Positions 42,105 through 50,931 are shown, counted from the first letter of the stretch. The stretch: 64,000 nt of DNA from Cephaloticoccus sp. (GCA_030833445.1 JAURHD010000001.1:202552-266551); one strand, 5' to 3'. The notes: a model not told the origin generated them from the letters alone. Numbers and translations are program-made.

Positions 42105-43060
42105 TAAATGAGGGTGGTTTTGATTTCGGCGATGGTGACGCGGCGGCCCCCCTCGGCGCGGCTTTTCAGGCCGGCAATCAAAACGCACATCATTTCAACG
42201 GTGTCGGCAAATGGATACGCAGCTTTTCCGGTCCGGGCGAAATCGATGAAGGCCAGCATTTGCCGACGAAAGGCAGTGTAGGTATCGTTCAGGTGCAGGT
42301 TGGCCACGCCTCCCGTGCCGCAGATTTGCATCCGGCCGAAGCTCGCTCCACCGTCGTAGATCAGGGGAAGATTTACCTGCGCCCCCGACGTGTGCTGCAG
42401 GTGGGCGACCTCAAGTCCCGGGCGCGATTCCAAGCGCGCGGATTCAAAGCCCGGCCCGAGCAAACAAAACACCGGCTCCAGGGCGTGGATGCCATAGTTT
42501 TCCCAAGCCTTGGCCGAGGTGCTGGAGATCCAGCGCAGGTCGCCGAGCGCAGTGGGGTCGGCCAGCAGAGGGTCGAGCGCCGGGGCGTAGCGCATGCCAC
42601 TGGAAGAAAGGAATTTTGCGCCAGCCTTATGCCAGCCGATGAAGGTGTTGAGTTCCTCGACACTCGTCGCGAGCGGCTTGTCGATGAAGACGGGCAGCCC
42701 CGCCTCGATGAAGGGACGCGCGCGCCGCACGTGATCAAAGCCATCGTCGGTCGAAATCATCACGGCATCCACGTGGCCAATCACGTCCTCGGGTTTCGCG
42801 ACTATATTCGGGATCAGGGAAGCCGCGGCCACCTCCGGTGCCTCCTCCGGCTTGTCCGTCCAGATATGGGTGACTTGGGCACCTGGGATGCAGACGTCCG
42901 CTTCCTTGAGCGGGCCGAGATAGTTCAGAATCGCGGAGTAGGGGCAGCGGGACATCGCTGCACGATCGAAGCTGTTGACGATGGCCGACCACGAGTAGGG
43001 GTGGCCGTTCCCGGGGATCATCCCCAGCATGGCGATGCGAAGCGTAGTGGGAGCCGACAT
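42104..43060 (-). CDS. Gfo/Idh/MocA family oxidoreductase
   Basis: This 318-residue oxidoreductase has an N-terminal Rossmann-type part starting IAMLGMIPGNGHPYSW; the classical G-x-G-x-x-G is weaker than usual. The catalytic region contains FIDKPLATSVEEL (EKP-type loop with D-K-P) and the late domain VSTSAKAWENYGIHALEP. The variant D-K-P is worth noting because the usual loop is E-K-P. It heads the minus-strand catabolic unit and faces a divergent GHL-type gene across a region with a perfect palindrome. Confidence 0.85.
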   Translation of the reverse strand: MSAPTTLRIAMLGMIPGNGHPYSWSAIVNSFDRAAMSRCPYSAILNYLGPLKEADVCIPGAQVTHIWTDKPEEAPEVAAASLIPNIVAKPEDVIGHVDAVMISTDDGFDHVRRARPFIEAGLPVFIDKPLATSVEELNTFIGWHKAGAKFLSSSGMRYAPALDPLLADPTALGDLRWISSTSAKAWENYGIHALEPVFCLLGPGFESARLESRPGLEVAHLQHTSGAQVNLPLIYDGGASFGRMQICGTGGVANLHLNDTYTAFRRQMLAFIDFARTGKAAYPFADTVEMMCVLIAGLKSRAEGGRRVTIAEIKTTLI

Positions 43061-43130
43061 AAGATGGAAAACGGTTGGGTGTTGGACTGGGCGCGCACCT
43101 GCGAGACGCGCAAAAACCCGCCAGTTATCG

Positions 43131-43145
43131 TTTCACAATGTGAAA
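43131..43145. promoter_or_regulatory. Perfect palindrome TTTCACA-A-TGTGAAA, candidate operator
   Basis: TTTCACA (43131-43137) and TGTGAAA (43139-43145) form a 7-bp inverted repeat with one central base in the divergent region between 43060 and 43260. The size and symmetry suit a dimeric repressor of the LacI, IclR or similar type. No regulator gene lies next to it, so the protein is unknown. Confidence 0.55.
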
Positions 43146-43259
43146 TATAGATTTCGTCAAACAAAATTGGCAATGATGACCTGATTCGCGATCTAACTCA
43201 CGAAACACCCCATGCTTCCGGATTGCTGTGCGCGTTCCCGGCGCGCAGTAAAGAAGGTG

Positions 43260-44984
43260 ATGCAGCCCCATGGCACCCCCGCCGCCCCGGAAAAGTTATC
43301 TGACCGGCACCGCAACCTCTTCAACGCGGATACCTGCGTTTTTTTCTATAATCCGGAAAAGTGGCAGCCCGAGGATTTCAAGCTGCAACGGGTGGTGGAT
43401 GCGCAAAGCGGCATCCTTGATCCGGCCACCGTGCCGGTGGGCGGACCCTTCAAGGCCACCGCTATTCATCGCTACGTCGATGTGCTGGCCGACAGCGGGA
43501 TCGATACCTTTTTGGTCAACGCCAACGCCTGTCGCGCGTGGTATCCCAGCAAAGTGGTGCCGACAATTCTCGACGGCTACGTGCGGGGCGACCGCGAGTT
43601 TTTCCGCGGCCACGCCGTCTGCCAGGGGGTGACCGCGCCGGCCGACGTCGACCGGTTCATCGATCGTATGCTGGCGTTCATGAATCTGTATCAGGACCTG
43701 ATCGACGCCGGGGTGGATTGGTTGGCCGAGGCGGCGAAGGCCTGTCGCCGTCGCGGGGTGGCCCCTTGGGTCAGCATTCGCATGAATGACTTTCACGGGC
43801 ACAAGAACATCGAAGGCAGCTTTTTTAATACCGATCAGTTGAAGGACCCGACGATGCGCCTGCAGCACAGCGCCTACTCGCCCACGATGTATGAGCCGGG
43901 TTACCGCCGTGCGCTGAATTACGAAAAGGCGGAAGTGCGCGCGCTGATGTTCCGGCAGATCAAGGAAGTCGTGGAGGACTACGATTACGCGGGTCTCGAG
44001 CTTGATTGGTGGCGGCAGCCGTTGTGCTGCGAGCCCAACGCGACCCCGGAGACCGTTGCCATGATGACCGATTGGTTCCGCGAAATCCGCGCGTTGACCG
44101 AGCGCCGCGCGCAGGCGACCGGGCGGCGATATCCGTTTGGCATGCGCATTCCCGGCCAACTGGACACGCTCAAGAGCATCGGCATCGACATCGAGACGCT
44201 TTGCCGCGAAAGCGTGATCGATTTTGTGGGTCCCTCAGGATTCTGGTGCACCTCATGGGAAATGCCGCACGACGAATTGCGTCGTCGACTGGGCGACCGC
44301 GTGACGATCTACGGAAACATTGAGGACGGCGCGAATCCGCTGCCTACGCGCGCGCCAGCCCTCAATCACGAACAGGGCATTCGCTATATTTCTTCCAGTC
44401 CGGAAATGCTGCGAGCAAATGCCGCCGGCAAGCTCGTGCTCGGGGCCGATGGCATCGAGTGGTTTAACTTTTACTGCACGGATCCGGGGCGCGTCCCCGG
44501 ATTGATTTCGGACTACTCGGCGCTCCACGACATCTACAATCTCGACTGGCTGCGCGGTCAACCGAAGCACTACACGTTTTCGCTCAGTGGCCACGGCCTG
44601 GTCCATCCGCCGTTTGAAATCGCCCCGCAACTGCCGGTGACGCTGGAGAAATGGTGGAACCGCGGTTTTCGCCTGCCGATGTGCGCCGAACCAACCGGTC
44701 GTAAGCTGGAACTGGTGATTCAGATTGTATTGCGGGCGGAAAACAAACCCGAGGCTTTGCCGGTGGCATTCAATGGCTGCTGGCCAAAAGTAGAACCCAC
44801 GCCGTCTGATGAATTGCTCTACCCCTGCGGTCCACTCACGCACCTCACCGCGGCGCATCACGGCTACAATTTTGTTTTTCCCGTTAATCTGATCCGCGAC
44901 GGGTGGAATGAGATCACGGTGGAGAATGGCGGCGAATTACCGATCACGATCGCCAGTATCGAGGTGGCCGTCAGGCCGGCATAA
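43260..44984 (+). CDS. Glycosidase-like TIM-barrel protein (GHL type)
   Basis: This protein of about 574 residues looks like a TIM-barrel protein with a C-terminal beta domain. Barrel strands end in acidic residues such as APWVSIRMNDFHG, the DYAGLELDWWRQP stretch (E and D likely catalytic or substrate-binding) and IDFVGPSGFWC. It resembles glycosidase-like (GHL) families with no proven activity. No signal peptide is visible. The start at MQPHGTPAAP is uncertain; the frame is open further upstream to 43212. It is divergent from the catabolic unit, so it may be co-regulated from the shared region. Its end overlaps the convergent Gfo/Idh gene by 14 bases. Confidence 0.7.
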   Translation: MQPHGTPAAPEKLSDRHRNLFNADTCVFFYNPEKWQPEDFKLQRVVDAQSGILDPATVPVGGPFKATAIHRYVDVLADSGIDTFLVNANACRAWYPSKVVPTILDGYVRGDREFFRGHAVCQGVTAPADVDRFIDRMLAFMNLYQDLIDAGVDWLAEAAKACRRRGVAPWVSIRMNDFHGHKNIEGSFFNTDQLKDPTMRLQHSAYSPTMYEPGYRRALNYEKAEVRALMFRQIKEVVEDYDYAGLELDWWRQPLCCEPNATPETVAMMTDWFREIRALTERRAQATGRRYPFGMRIPGQLDTLKSIGIDIETLCRESVIDFVGPSGFWCTSWEMPHDELRRRLGDRVTIYGNIEDGANPLPTRAPALNHEQGIRYISSSPEMLRANAAGKLVLGADGIEWFNFYCTDPGRVPGLISDYSALHDIYNLDWLRGQPKHYTFSLSGHGLVHPPFEIAPQLPVTLEKWWNRGFRLPMCAEPTGRKLELVIQIVLRAENKPEALPVAFNGCWPKVEPTPSDELLYPCGPLTHLTAAHHGYNFVFPVNLIRDGWNEITVENGGELPITIASIEVAVRPA

Positions 44985-46020
44985 CCGGGAGTCCGGTTTC
45001 CGCTGATTCGTAGAGGGCGCGGATGAGTGACACGGCTTTGCGCGCCTCCGGTCCGTCGATGCCGAGGGGCTGCCCCTCGCGCAGGTGATGCACCAGATCC
45101 TGAATCTGGCGCAGGTGTCCTTGATGGCTGATGGCCTTGGGATCGCTCGAACCTGAACCCATCGCCGTATCGGCGGCGGCGGCGCGGATCGCTTCATCCT
45201 CTGGCAACGCATCGCGAAAATTCCACTGCTTGATCGTGTCGTCCTCCAGGCACACCGAGCCGTGCTCGCCGCCGATCTCGATTCGCCGTGCCCATCCCGG
45301 ATACATGGCGGTGCTGGCCTCGATCGTGCCGAACGCCCCGTTGGCATAGCGCAAGGTGGCGACGGCGGTATCCTCACTTTCGATGCCGGTGTGCACGCGG
45401 CGCGTGGTGCGGCCGAAGACCTCGACCGGCATGCCGGCCAGCCATTGCAACAAATCAATGCCGTGGATGGCTTGATTCATGGTGGCTCCACCGCCGTCGA
45501 GAGCGCGGGTGCCTTTCCAGCCGTGGTAATACTCTTTGGCGCGGTGCCACTTTACATAGGCGCTCGCGAGCACGATACGCCCGAAACGTCCGGTATCGAT
45601 CGCCGTCTTGATGCGTTGCACGCTCTGGCCAAAGCGCGCTTGAAAAATCGGTGCGACGACGACCCCGGCCACTTTGGCCGCATTCAGCACGGCGTCGACC
45701 CGTTCTACGGTAATCTCCAACGGCTTCTCGATCACGATGTGCTTGCCCGCCGCGATTGCCATCAAAGCAGGTTCCATGTGTGCGCCGCTGGGGGTGGTGA
45801 TGCAGACGACCTGGATGTCCGGTCGGGCGACGAATGCCGCAATGTCCGTGGAGTGAATTTCCGCGCCGTGTTTTTCGGCCAATGCCTGGGCCGTAGCGGC
45901 ATTGCGGCCAGCCACGCCAACCAATTTGGCGCCGGTGGCATCGATGATCGCACGGGCGTGGTAGTCGGCGATCATGCCGCTGCCGATAATGCCAAAACCG
46001 AGTTCAGATGATTGGGCCAT
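44971..46020 (-). CDS. Gfo/Idh/MocA family oxidoreductase
   Basis: This 349-residue oxidoreductase has the Rossmann motif FGIIGSGMIADYHARAI (residues about 9-25) and HIVIEKPLEITVE with the EKP motif. The central region AYVKWHRAKEYYHGWKGTRALDGGGATMNQAIHGIDLLQWL contains the typical conserved W-K-G-T and the H-x-x-D-L metal or substrate-binding motif seen in sugar oxidoreductases. The start MAQSSELGFG is chosen. It is divergent from another Gfo/Idh gene only 74 bases away and so probably shares a promoter region. Its stop overlaps the GHL gene by 14 bases. Confidence 0.92.
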   Translation of the reverse strand: MAQSSELGFGIIGSGMIADYHARAIIDATGAKLVGVAGRNAATAQALAEKHGAEIHSTDIAAFVARPDIQVVCITTPSGAHMEPALMAIAAGKHIVIEKPLEITVERVDAVLNAAKVAGVVVAPIFQARFGQSVQRIKTAIDTGRFGRIVLASAYVKWHRAKEYYHGWKGTRALDGGGATMNQAIHGIDLLQWLAGMPVEVFGRTTRRVHTGIESEDTAVATLRYANGAFGTIEASTAMYPGWARRIEIGGEHGSVCLEDDTIKQWNFRDALPEDEAIRAAAADTAMGSGSSDPKAISHQGHLRQIQDLVHHLREGQPLGIDGPEARKAVSLIRALYESAETGLPVMPA

Positions 46021-46094
46021 GCAGTCACGATGGGAAAAATAGAGGTTTAGCCAAACAGTTTGACTCACCCGGGAGGCTGCCAGCAACTGATGCC

Positions 46095-47174
46095 ATGGCG
46101 CAAAAATCTGATGGCATGAACTACGCCCCGCAGGGCAAGGCTGAACCCGTGGTAAAGCCCGGTGAGTTTGTCTTTGCCGCGGCGCATCTCGATCACGGCC
46201 ACATCCACGGCATGTGCAACGGACTCAACGAAGCCGGCGCGGTATTAAAGTGGGTCTACGAACCGGATGTCGCCAAGGTGGCTGCTTTTCAAAAAAACCA
46301 CCCAACGGTCAAAGTCGCGCGCAGCCTGGATGAAATTTTGGCAGACCCCGAGGTGCAGATGGTGGCCGCCGCGGCGGTGCCCAGTGAACGCGGTCCGATC
46401 GGTTGTCGCGTCATGCAGGCGGGCAAGGACTATTTCACGGACAAGACGCCTTTCACCACGCTCGATCAATTGGCGCAGGCCCGCGTGGTGGCCGCCCAGA
46501 CGAAACGCAAATACATGGTCTACTACAGTGAGCGGCTGCATTCCGAGTCGGGGATGCATGCGAGTGATCTCGTGGCGGGCGGTGCGATCGGCAAGGTGGT
46601 GCAAGTGCTCGGCCTCGGGCCCCACCGCTTGAGCAAGCCATCGCGTCCGGCCTGGTTTTTTGAAAAGGCAAAATATGGCGGCATCCTTTGCGACATCGGC
46701 AGCCACCAGTGCGAACAGTTCCTGCATTACAGCGGCGCGACCGATGCGACCGTGACCAACGCGGCCGTGGGCAACTTCGCCAATCCCGACACGCCCGAGC
46801 TCGAGGACTTCGGTGAGGCCTCGTTGGTCGGCGACAACGGCACCTCCAATTATTTTCGCATCGATTGGTTTACGCCCGATGGACTCAGCACCTGGGGCGA
46901 CGGCCGCACGATGATTCTCGGGACCAAGGGCTACATCGAGTTGCGCAAGTATCTTGATGTCGGCCACAGTGCCGTTGGCGACAACGTCGTGCTGGTCGAT
47001 GGGTCGGGCGAAAAGCTGATCAGCGTGGCCGGCAAGGTCGGCTTTCGTTTCTTTGGCGAACTCATCCTCGATTCGCTCAATCGCACCGAAAAGGCGATGA
47101 CCCAGACGCATGCCTTCAAGGCCGCCGAGCTCTGCTTGCAAGCGCAGGCCGCCGCGAAGGTCATTTCAAAGTAA
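46095..47174 (+). CDS. Gfo/Idh/MocA family oxidoreductase
   Basis: This 359-residue protein is a Gfo/Idh relative with a divergent N-terminus (FVFAAAHLDHGHIHGMCNGL). It has DYFTDKTPFTTLDQLAQARV in the loop where E-K-P is normal, here D-K-T-P. The later motif GGILCDIGSHQCEQFLHY (D-x-x-x-H) is typical of the family. The N-terminal HLDHGHIHG histidine cluster is unusual for the Rossmann P-loop. ATG MAQKSDGMNY is chosen. It is divergent from the Gfo/Idh gene at 44971-46020. Substrate is unknown. Confidence 0.82.
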   Translation: MAQKSDGMNYAPQGKAEPVVKPGEFVFAAAHLDHGHIHGMCNGLNEAGAVLKWVYEPDVAKVAAFQKNHPTVKVARSLDEILADPEVQMVAAAAVPSERGPIGCRVMQAGKDYFTDKTPFTTLDQLAQARVVAAQTKRKYMVYYSERLHSESGMHASDLVAGGAIGKVVQVLGLGPHRLSKPSRPAWFFEKAKYGGILCDIGSHQCEQFLHYSGATDATVTNAAVGNFANPDTPELEDFGEASLVGDNGTSNYFRIDWFTPDGLSTWGDGRTMILGTKGYIELRKYLDVGHSAVGDNVVLVDGSGEKLISVAGKVGFRFFGELILDSLNRTEKAMTQTHAFKAAELCLQAQAAAKVISK

Positions 47175-47194
47175 AAATATCTGGTCTCTGCCCA

Positions 47195-48229
47195 TCAGGG
47201 CAGGGCTTGCCGGATTTTCGGGGCGACTTGGGTGCCGAGGAGTTTGATCGCGTGCAACAACGGCTGATGCCGTAGAGAGGCGACCGACATTTGAAAACTG
47301 AACCGGTCGATGCCGCCGAGGGCTTTGTTCACGCGCAGAATTTTCTCCACGACGTTATCGGCATCGCCGACATGTAACGCGCCGGTCGGACCGATCAGGG
47401 CGTCGAATTGCGCACGCGTGGTCGGGGGCCAGCCGCGCTCCTTGCCGATCGCCGTAAACGCCCGCGCATACCCGGGAAAGAATTCATCCGCGGCCTGTTG
47501 ATTCGTATCCGCGACATAACCGAGACAGTGCAGCCCCACCTTGAGTTTTTCCTTGGGGTGGCCCGCCTTGGCTCCGGCCTGCCGGTAGAGATCGATCAGC
47601 GGTTTGAAGCGGTGCGGCTCGCCGCCGATGATCGCGACCATGAGCGGCAATCCCAAGGTGCCCGCGCGGACAAAGGACGCCGGGGTGCCGCCCACGCCGA
47701 GCCAGATCGGCAACGGATCCTGCAACGGCCGCGGGTAGACGCCTTGGCCGGTCAGGGCCGGCCGGTGTTGACCCGACCAAGTCACATGGGTGCTGGCTTG
47801 CAGCTTCAGCAGCAGATCAAGTTTCTCGGTAAAGAGCTCGTCGTAATCGTCGAGCGCCAGACCGAAAAGTGGAAAGGCTTCGATGAAGGAACCGCGGCCG
47901 ACGATCATTTCAGCGCGGCCCTGCGAAACCAGATCCAGGGTGGCGAATTCTTGAAACACGCGCACGGGATCGGCCGCACTGAGCACCGTGACGGCACTGG
48001 TCAGGCGAATCTGCTTGGTGCGGGCTGCACCGGCGGCCAGAAGGATGGTTGGGGCGGAATCGAGATATTCGCCGCGGTGGTGCTCTCCGATGCCAAAATG
48101 ATCGAGCCCCACCTGATCGGCAGTGGTTATCTCCTCTAGCAGGTCGGCAATGCGGTGCTCCGGGCTGACGGTCTGGCCCGTCACCGGATCCGCATTGGTC
48201 GCCACAAAACTATCGATGCCGATTTGCAT
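47195..48229 (-). CDS. LLM-class flavin-dependent oxidoreductase (luciferase-like)
   Basis: This 344-residue enzyme belongs to the bacterial luciferase-like monooxygenase superfamily. It starts [12 protein letters not shown], has [27 protein letters not shown], the FMN-type motif and [24 protein letters not shown]. These are hallmarks of the group using FMN or F420. The family includes alkanal and nitrilotriacetate-type monooxygenases. The substrate is unknown. It converges on the Gfo/Idh gene and has the HPr-like gene divergent. Confidence 0.9.
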   Translation of the reverse strand: MQIGIDSFVATNADPVTGQTVSPEHRIADLLEEITTADQVGLDHFGIGEHHRGEYLDSAPTILLAAGAARTKQIRLTSAVTVLSAADPVRVFQEFATLDLVSQGRAEMIVGRGSFIEAFPLFGLALDDYDELFTEKLDLLLKLQASTHVTWSGQHRPALTGQGVYPRPLQDPLPIWLGVGGTPASFVRAGTLGLPLMVAIIGGEPHRFKPLIDLYRQAGAKAGHPKEKLKVGLHCLGYVADTNQQAADEFFPGYARAFTAIGKERGWPPTTRAQFDALIGPTGALHVGDADNVVEKILRVNKALGGIDRFSFQMSVASLRHQPLLHAIKLLGTQVAPKIRQALP

Positions 48230-48348
48230 GCGGGATTAGGTAGTCAGGTTTGGCCGGCCTGCAACTATGGGACGAGATCGGACTGTTTCGGACATAAGTT
48301 TTTTAGAATTCATGGACCCGGAACTAATTCGCCCGGTCCGAACTCAGC

Positions 48349-48627
48349 ATGAAACGTTCACGCGTGGTTGTTCCCTGGCACCACGGCCTGCATTTGCGTC
48401 CGGCCGGTCGACTGGTGCAGGTGGCGCGGGAGTTTCATTCCACCGTGACCCTGAAGTGCGGGAGCAAGGTCGCCGACCTACGCAGTATTTTTAGCATCTT
48501 GGCTCTGTGTGCGACGCTAGGGGCGAGTTTGGAAATAGAGGTCGTGGGTGACGACGAGCAGAATGCCGTCGAGGCCGTGGAGCGCGTGTTCATGGCGGAT
48601 GCCGACGCCCCGGACAATTCCGGGTGA
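48349..48627 (+). CDS. HPr-like phosphocarrier domain protein, solitary
   Basis: This 92-residue protein has the HPr fold. The active-site histidine lies in GLHLRPAGRL (residues about 13-21), matching the G-L-H-x-R-P-A signature, and the second motif SKVADLRSIFSILAL covers the regulatory-serine place. The N-terminus is PWHHG, not the canonical N-x-x-G. No PTS enzyme I, HPr kinase or permease is in the window, so it could be a sugar-transport carrier or a regulatory Crh/NPr-like protein. No operon partner is visible. Confidence 0.8.
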   Translation: MKRSRVVVPWHHGLHLRPAGRLVQVAREFHSTVTLKCGSKVADLRSIFSILALCATLGASLEIEVVGDDEQNAVEAVERVFMADADAPDNSG

Positions 48628-48653
48628 ACCAAACAGCGCGACTAGGTGGGGGA

Positions 48654-49352
48654 TTACTTGCCTCCAAGTGTGGCCGGACGGACATCGGAAAACATCCCGG
48701 AGCGCAGCCAGGATGAAATCGTGCGAAGCAACACGGGATTGCCACTCACGCGGAGAGTCCCGGCATTTTTTGCCTCCCTGATGCTGGTGTCGCCCGCCCA
48801 GATTTCCGTCATCGTGCGCAAATTGGTCACGATGCTTACATCCGCCGGTTTGCCGGGATTGTCGACGCACAGTTCACGCCCGCCGTTGCCATCGAGGACG
48901 ATCCACCAGTGGGGGTAGACATTGAGTCCATCAAAAGTGAAACGAAAAACCTGCGGCCCAGCCGGCAGCGCATCGGTGTCGATGCGCCGTTGGAGGTCGA
49001 TCATCAGTAGCTCCACGTCGAGATCGTTGTCCTCCATCTGACCACGGGCCCAACGTGAACCCCATTCACCCAGTCCCATGACGACGGGTTTGAGCTCTTT
49101 GCCTGCGGCGGTGAGGTAGTATTCAGACCGGCGTTGCGCGGGGATTTCCTTTTTGATGACCAGTCCGTAGTCCTGCAATTGGACGAGGCGCTTGGTCAAC
49201 AGGGAGGGGGAAATCTGCGAGAGGGCGCGCTGGAGTTCATTGAAGCGAGTGGTGCCGAGAAGCAGTTCCCGCACGATCAGGATGGTCCAGCGTTCGCCTA
49301 GGACTTCGGCGGCTTTGGCGATCGGGCAAAACTGGCCGTATTGGATACTCAT
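48654..49352 (-). CDS. HxlR-type transcriptional regulator with C-terminal domain
   Basis: This 232-residue protein has an N-terminal HxlR winged helix-turn-helix (about residues 8-95: CPIAKAAEVLGERWTILIVRELLLGTTRFNELQRAL, then LLTKRLVQLQDYGLV). The C-terminal half (about 130-225) resembles an SCP2-type lipid-binding domain, found in a subgroup of these regulators. It is divergent from the tautomerase gene across a short region with repeated CTACA/TGTAG elements. HxlR regulators often respond to aldehydes, quinones or oxidants, so it probably controls the tautomerase. Confidence 0.9.
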   Translation of the reverse strand: MSIQYGQFCPIAKAAEVLGERWTILIVRELLLGTTRFNELQRALSQISPSLLTKRLVQLQDYGLVIKKEIPAQRRSEYYLTAAGKELKPVVMGLGEWGSRWARGQMEDNDLDVELLMIDLQRRIDTDALPAGPQVFRFTFDGLNVYPHWWIVLDGNGGRELCVDNPGKPADVSIVTNLRTMTEIWAGDTSIREAKNAGTLRVSGNPVLLRTISSWLRSGMFSDVRPATLGGK

Positions 49353-49367
49353 GGGGAAACCGGCGGA

Positions 49368-49394
49368 CTACAGAAATTGTAGTTAATCGCTACA
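49368..49394. promoter_or_regulatory. Candidate HxlR operator (CTACA/TGTAG)
   Basis: CTACA (49368-49372) and TGTAG (49378-49382) form an inverted repeat with a 5-base spacer, and CTACA recurs at 49390-49394. These lie just upstream of the HxlR start (49352) within the divergent region toward the tautomerase (start 49493). The spacing of the two CTACA copies is 22 bases. Confidence 0.55.
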
Positions 49395-49492
49395 TTTTGA
49401 GTCGTGGAAGGAAAAACGCCGGCACGATAAGGTCGTCCCAACAGAAACAACGACTGTTTCGAAAAAACCAAAACAAAGCAGGAAACAAAATC

Positions 49493-49714
49493 ATGCCACT
49501 AGTAACCGTTCAAGTAATCGAGAATGTATTCACCCCCGACCAGAAGCAGGAAATTATCCAAAAAATCACCAACACCATGACGGCGATTGAGGGTGAGGCG
49601 CTGCGGGAAGTCACCTGGGTCAAGATCGAGGAAATCAAGGAAGGCAACTGGGGCATCGGAGGGCAGACGCTGACAGCCGCCGATGTGCACCGCATGCAAA
49701 AATCCGCGGCCTGA
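49493..49714 (+). CDS. 4-oxalocrotonate tautomerase-like protein
   Basis: This 73-residue protein begins M-P-L-V-T-V, where after removal of Met the N-terminal proline is the catalytic base of the tautomerase superfamily. The helix DQKQEIIQKITNTMTAIEGEALREVTWVKIEEIKEGNWGIGG matches the 4-oxalocrotonate group. It converts 2-hydroxydienoate-type compounds or other keto-enol substrates. AGCAGGAA precedes the ATG by about 10 bases, a good ribosome-binding site. It is divergent from the HxlR regulator gene and followed by a terminator. Confidence 0.9.
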   Translation: MPLVTVQVIENVFTPDQKQEIIQKITNTMTAIEGEALREVTWVKIEEIKEGNWGIGGQTLTAADVHRMQKSAA

Positions 49715-49748
49715 AACCGGGGGATACCACCGCAATTGCCGATGGCTT

Positions 49749-49780
49749 GCGCCAGTCCTTCACCGGGCTGGCGCTTTTTT
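49749..49780 (+). terminator. Rho-independent terminator after the tautomerase
   Basis: GCGCCAG (49749-49755) pairs with CTGGCGC (49768-49774), followed by six T (49775-49780). It lies 35 bases after the tautomerase stop and before the peroxiredoxin gene. Confidence 0.88.
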
Positions 49781-49887
49781 GGTGAGCGGTGCCCACCGGC
49801 ATGGTTGCGGATTGTGCGGAAAGGATTATGTCTGGATGCAGTGGGTTGCCCCAGGCAAACCTGCCCCAAACATACCTATCCAAATCC

Positions 49888-50352
49888 ATGTCCCTCTTTT
49901 CAAAATCCGAACCCCTGGTCGTTGGCGATGCCGCGCCGACCGTAAAAGCGGTCACAGAAACCGGAGAAACCATCGACTTGGCCGCGGTCTATGCCGCGCA
50001 GACCTACACGCTGGTTTATTTTTATCCCAAGGCCGATACGCCCGGGTGCACCGCGCAGGGTTGTTCGCTGCGTGATGCGTATACTGATTTGGCAGCAAAG
50101 GGAGTAGCAGTCCTTGGGGTGAGCAACGACAAGCCCGAGGCCCAGCAGGCGTTCAAGGCGAAGTTTAAGTTTCCTTTCACCTTGATCGCGGACCACGACA
50201 AAACCGTGATCCAAGCCTTTGGCGTGCCGACGACGATGGGCTTTGCCAAGCGCCAGGCGTTTTTGATCAAAGGCGGCAAGATCATCTGGGCGGATTACTC
50301 AGCTTCCACTGCCGAACAGGCGGCGGATGTGCTCAAGGTAATCGCGGCTTAA
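49888..50352 (+). CDS. Peroxiredoxin, BCP type (cytoplasmic)
   Basis: This 154-residue thiol peroxidase reduces hydrogen peroxide and organic hydroperoxides. It has the BCP signature ADTPGCTAQGCSLRD, with a peroxidatic Cys and the second Cys five residues on as in atypical 2-Cys BCPs. The start MSLFSKSEPLVVGD is chosen because an upstream in-frame extension lacks family similarity and the protein has no signal. A sister gene lies 57 bases downstream. Thioredoxin is the expected reductant. Confidence 0.92.
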   Translation: MSLFSKSEPLVVGDAAPTVKAVTETGETIDLAAVYAAQTYTLVYFYPKADTPGCTAQGCSLRDAYTDLAAKGVAVLGVSNDKPEAQQAFKAKFKFPFTLIADHDKTVIQAFGVPTTMGFAKRQAFLIKGGKIIWADYSASTAEQAADVLKVIAA

Positions 50353-50409
50353 GCGAACTTTACGGCGGTCACTTGCCAAACCGGTCCGACCCCTTACGCT
50401 CTATATTCT

Positions 50410-50931
50410 ATGAAACTCCGCGCCCTGCTTGCCCTGACTTCCCTTTTCACCCTGGCCTGCACGGCCAAATCAAGCGGACCGCTCGCGGTCGGGGACGCTG
50501 CCCCGCAAGTTTCCGGCACCACTGAAACCGGAGCTGCGCTGGCTTTCGCGAATGTCTATGCGGCGCAGGAATACACCTTGGTCTACTTTTACCCGAAGGC
50601 CGGCACGTCTGGTTGCACGGCGCAGGGCTGCTCGTTGCGCGACTCGTATGAAGATTTGACCCGCAAGGGGGTGGCGGTCATCGGCGTAAGCACCGATACG
50701 GTGGCGGCGCAAAAAGCCTTTAAGGAGGCGAACCACTTTCCCTTCACCCTGATCGCCGACACCGACAAAACGGTGATTAATGCTTTCGGCGTGCCGACTT
50801 ACGCGGGGTCCAATGCGGCCCAGCGCCAGGCTTTCTTGATCAAGGACGGCAAGATCATCTGGGCGGATTACAAAGCCTCCACCGCGCAGCAGGCGACGGA
50901 TGTGCTGAAGGTGATTCTCAGCCAGAAATAA
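50410..50931 (+). CDS. Peroxiredoxin, BCP type with lipoprotein signal
   Basis: This 173-residue paralogue of the preceding peroxiredoxin has a lipobox (LAC, near residue 17) after a signal segment, so it is a membrane lipoprotein facing the periplasm. It keeps the CTAQGCSLRD active site. The two proteins are similar over the whole domain (AAPQVSGTTETGAAL, YFYPKAG, FPFTLIAD, AFGVPT), so a tandem duplication followed by acquisition of a signal is likely. It is a periplasm-facing oxidative defence partner. Confidence 0.92.
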   Translation: MKLRALLALTSLFTLACTAKSSGPLAVGDAAPQVSGTTETGAALAFANVYAAQEYTLVYFYPKAGTSGCTAQGCSLRDSYEDLTRKGVAVIGVSTDTVAAQKAFKEANHFPFTLIADTDKTVINAFGVPTYAGSNAAQRQAFLIKDGKIIWADYKASTAQQATDVLKVILSQK

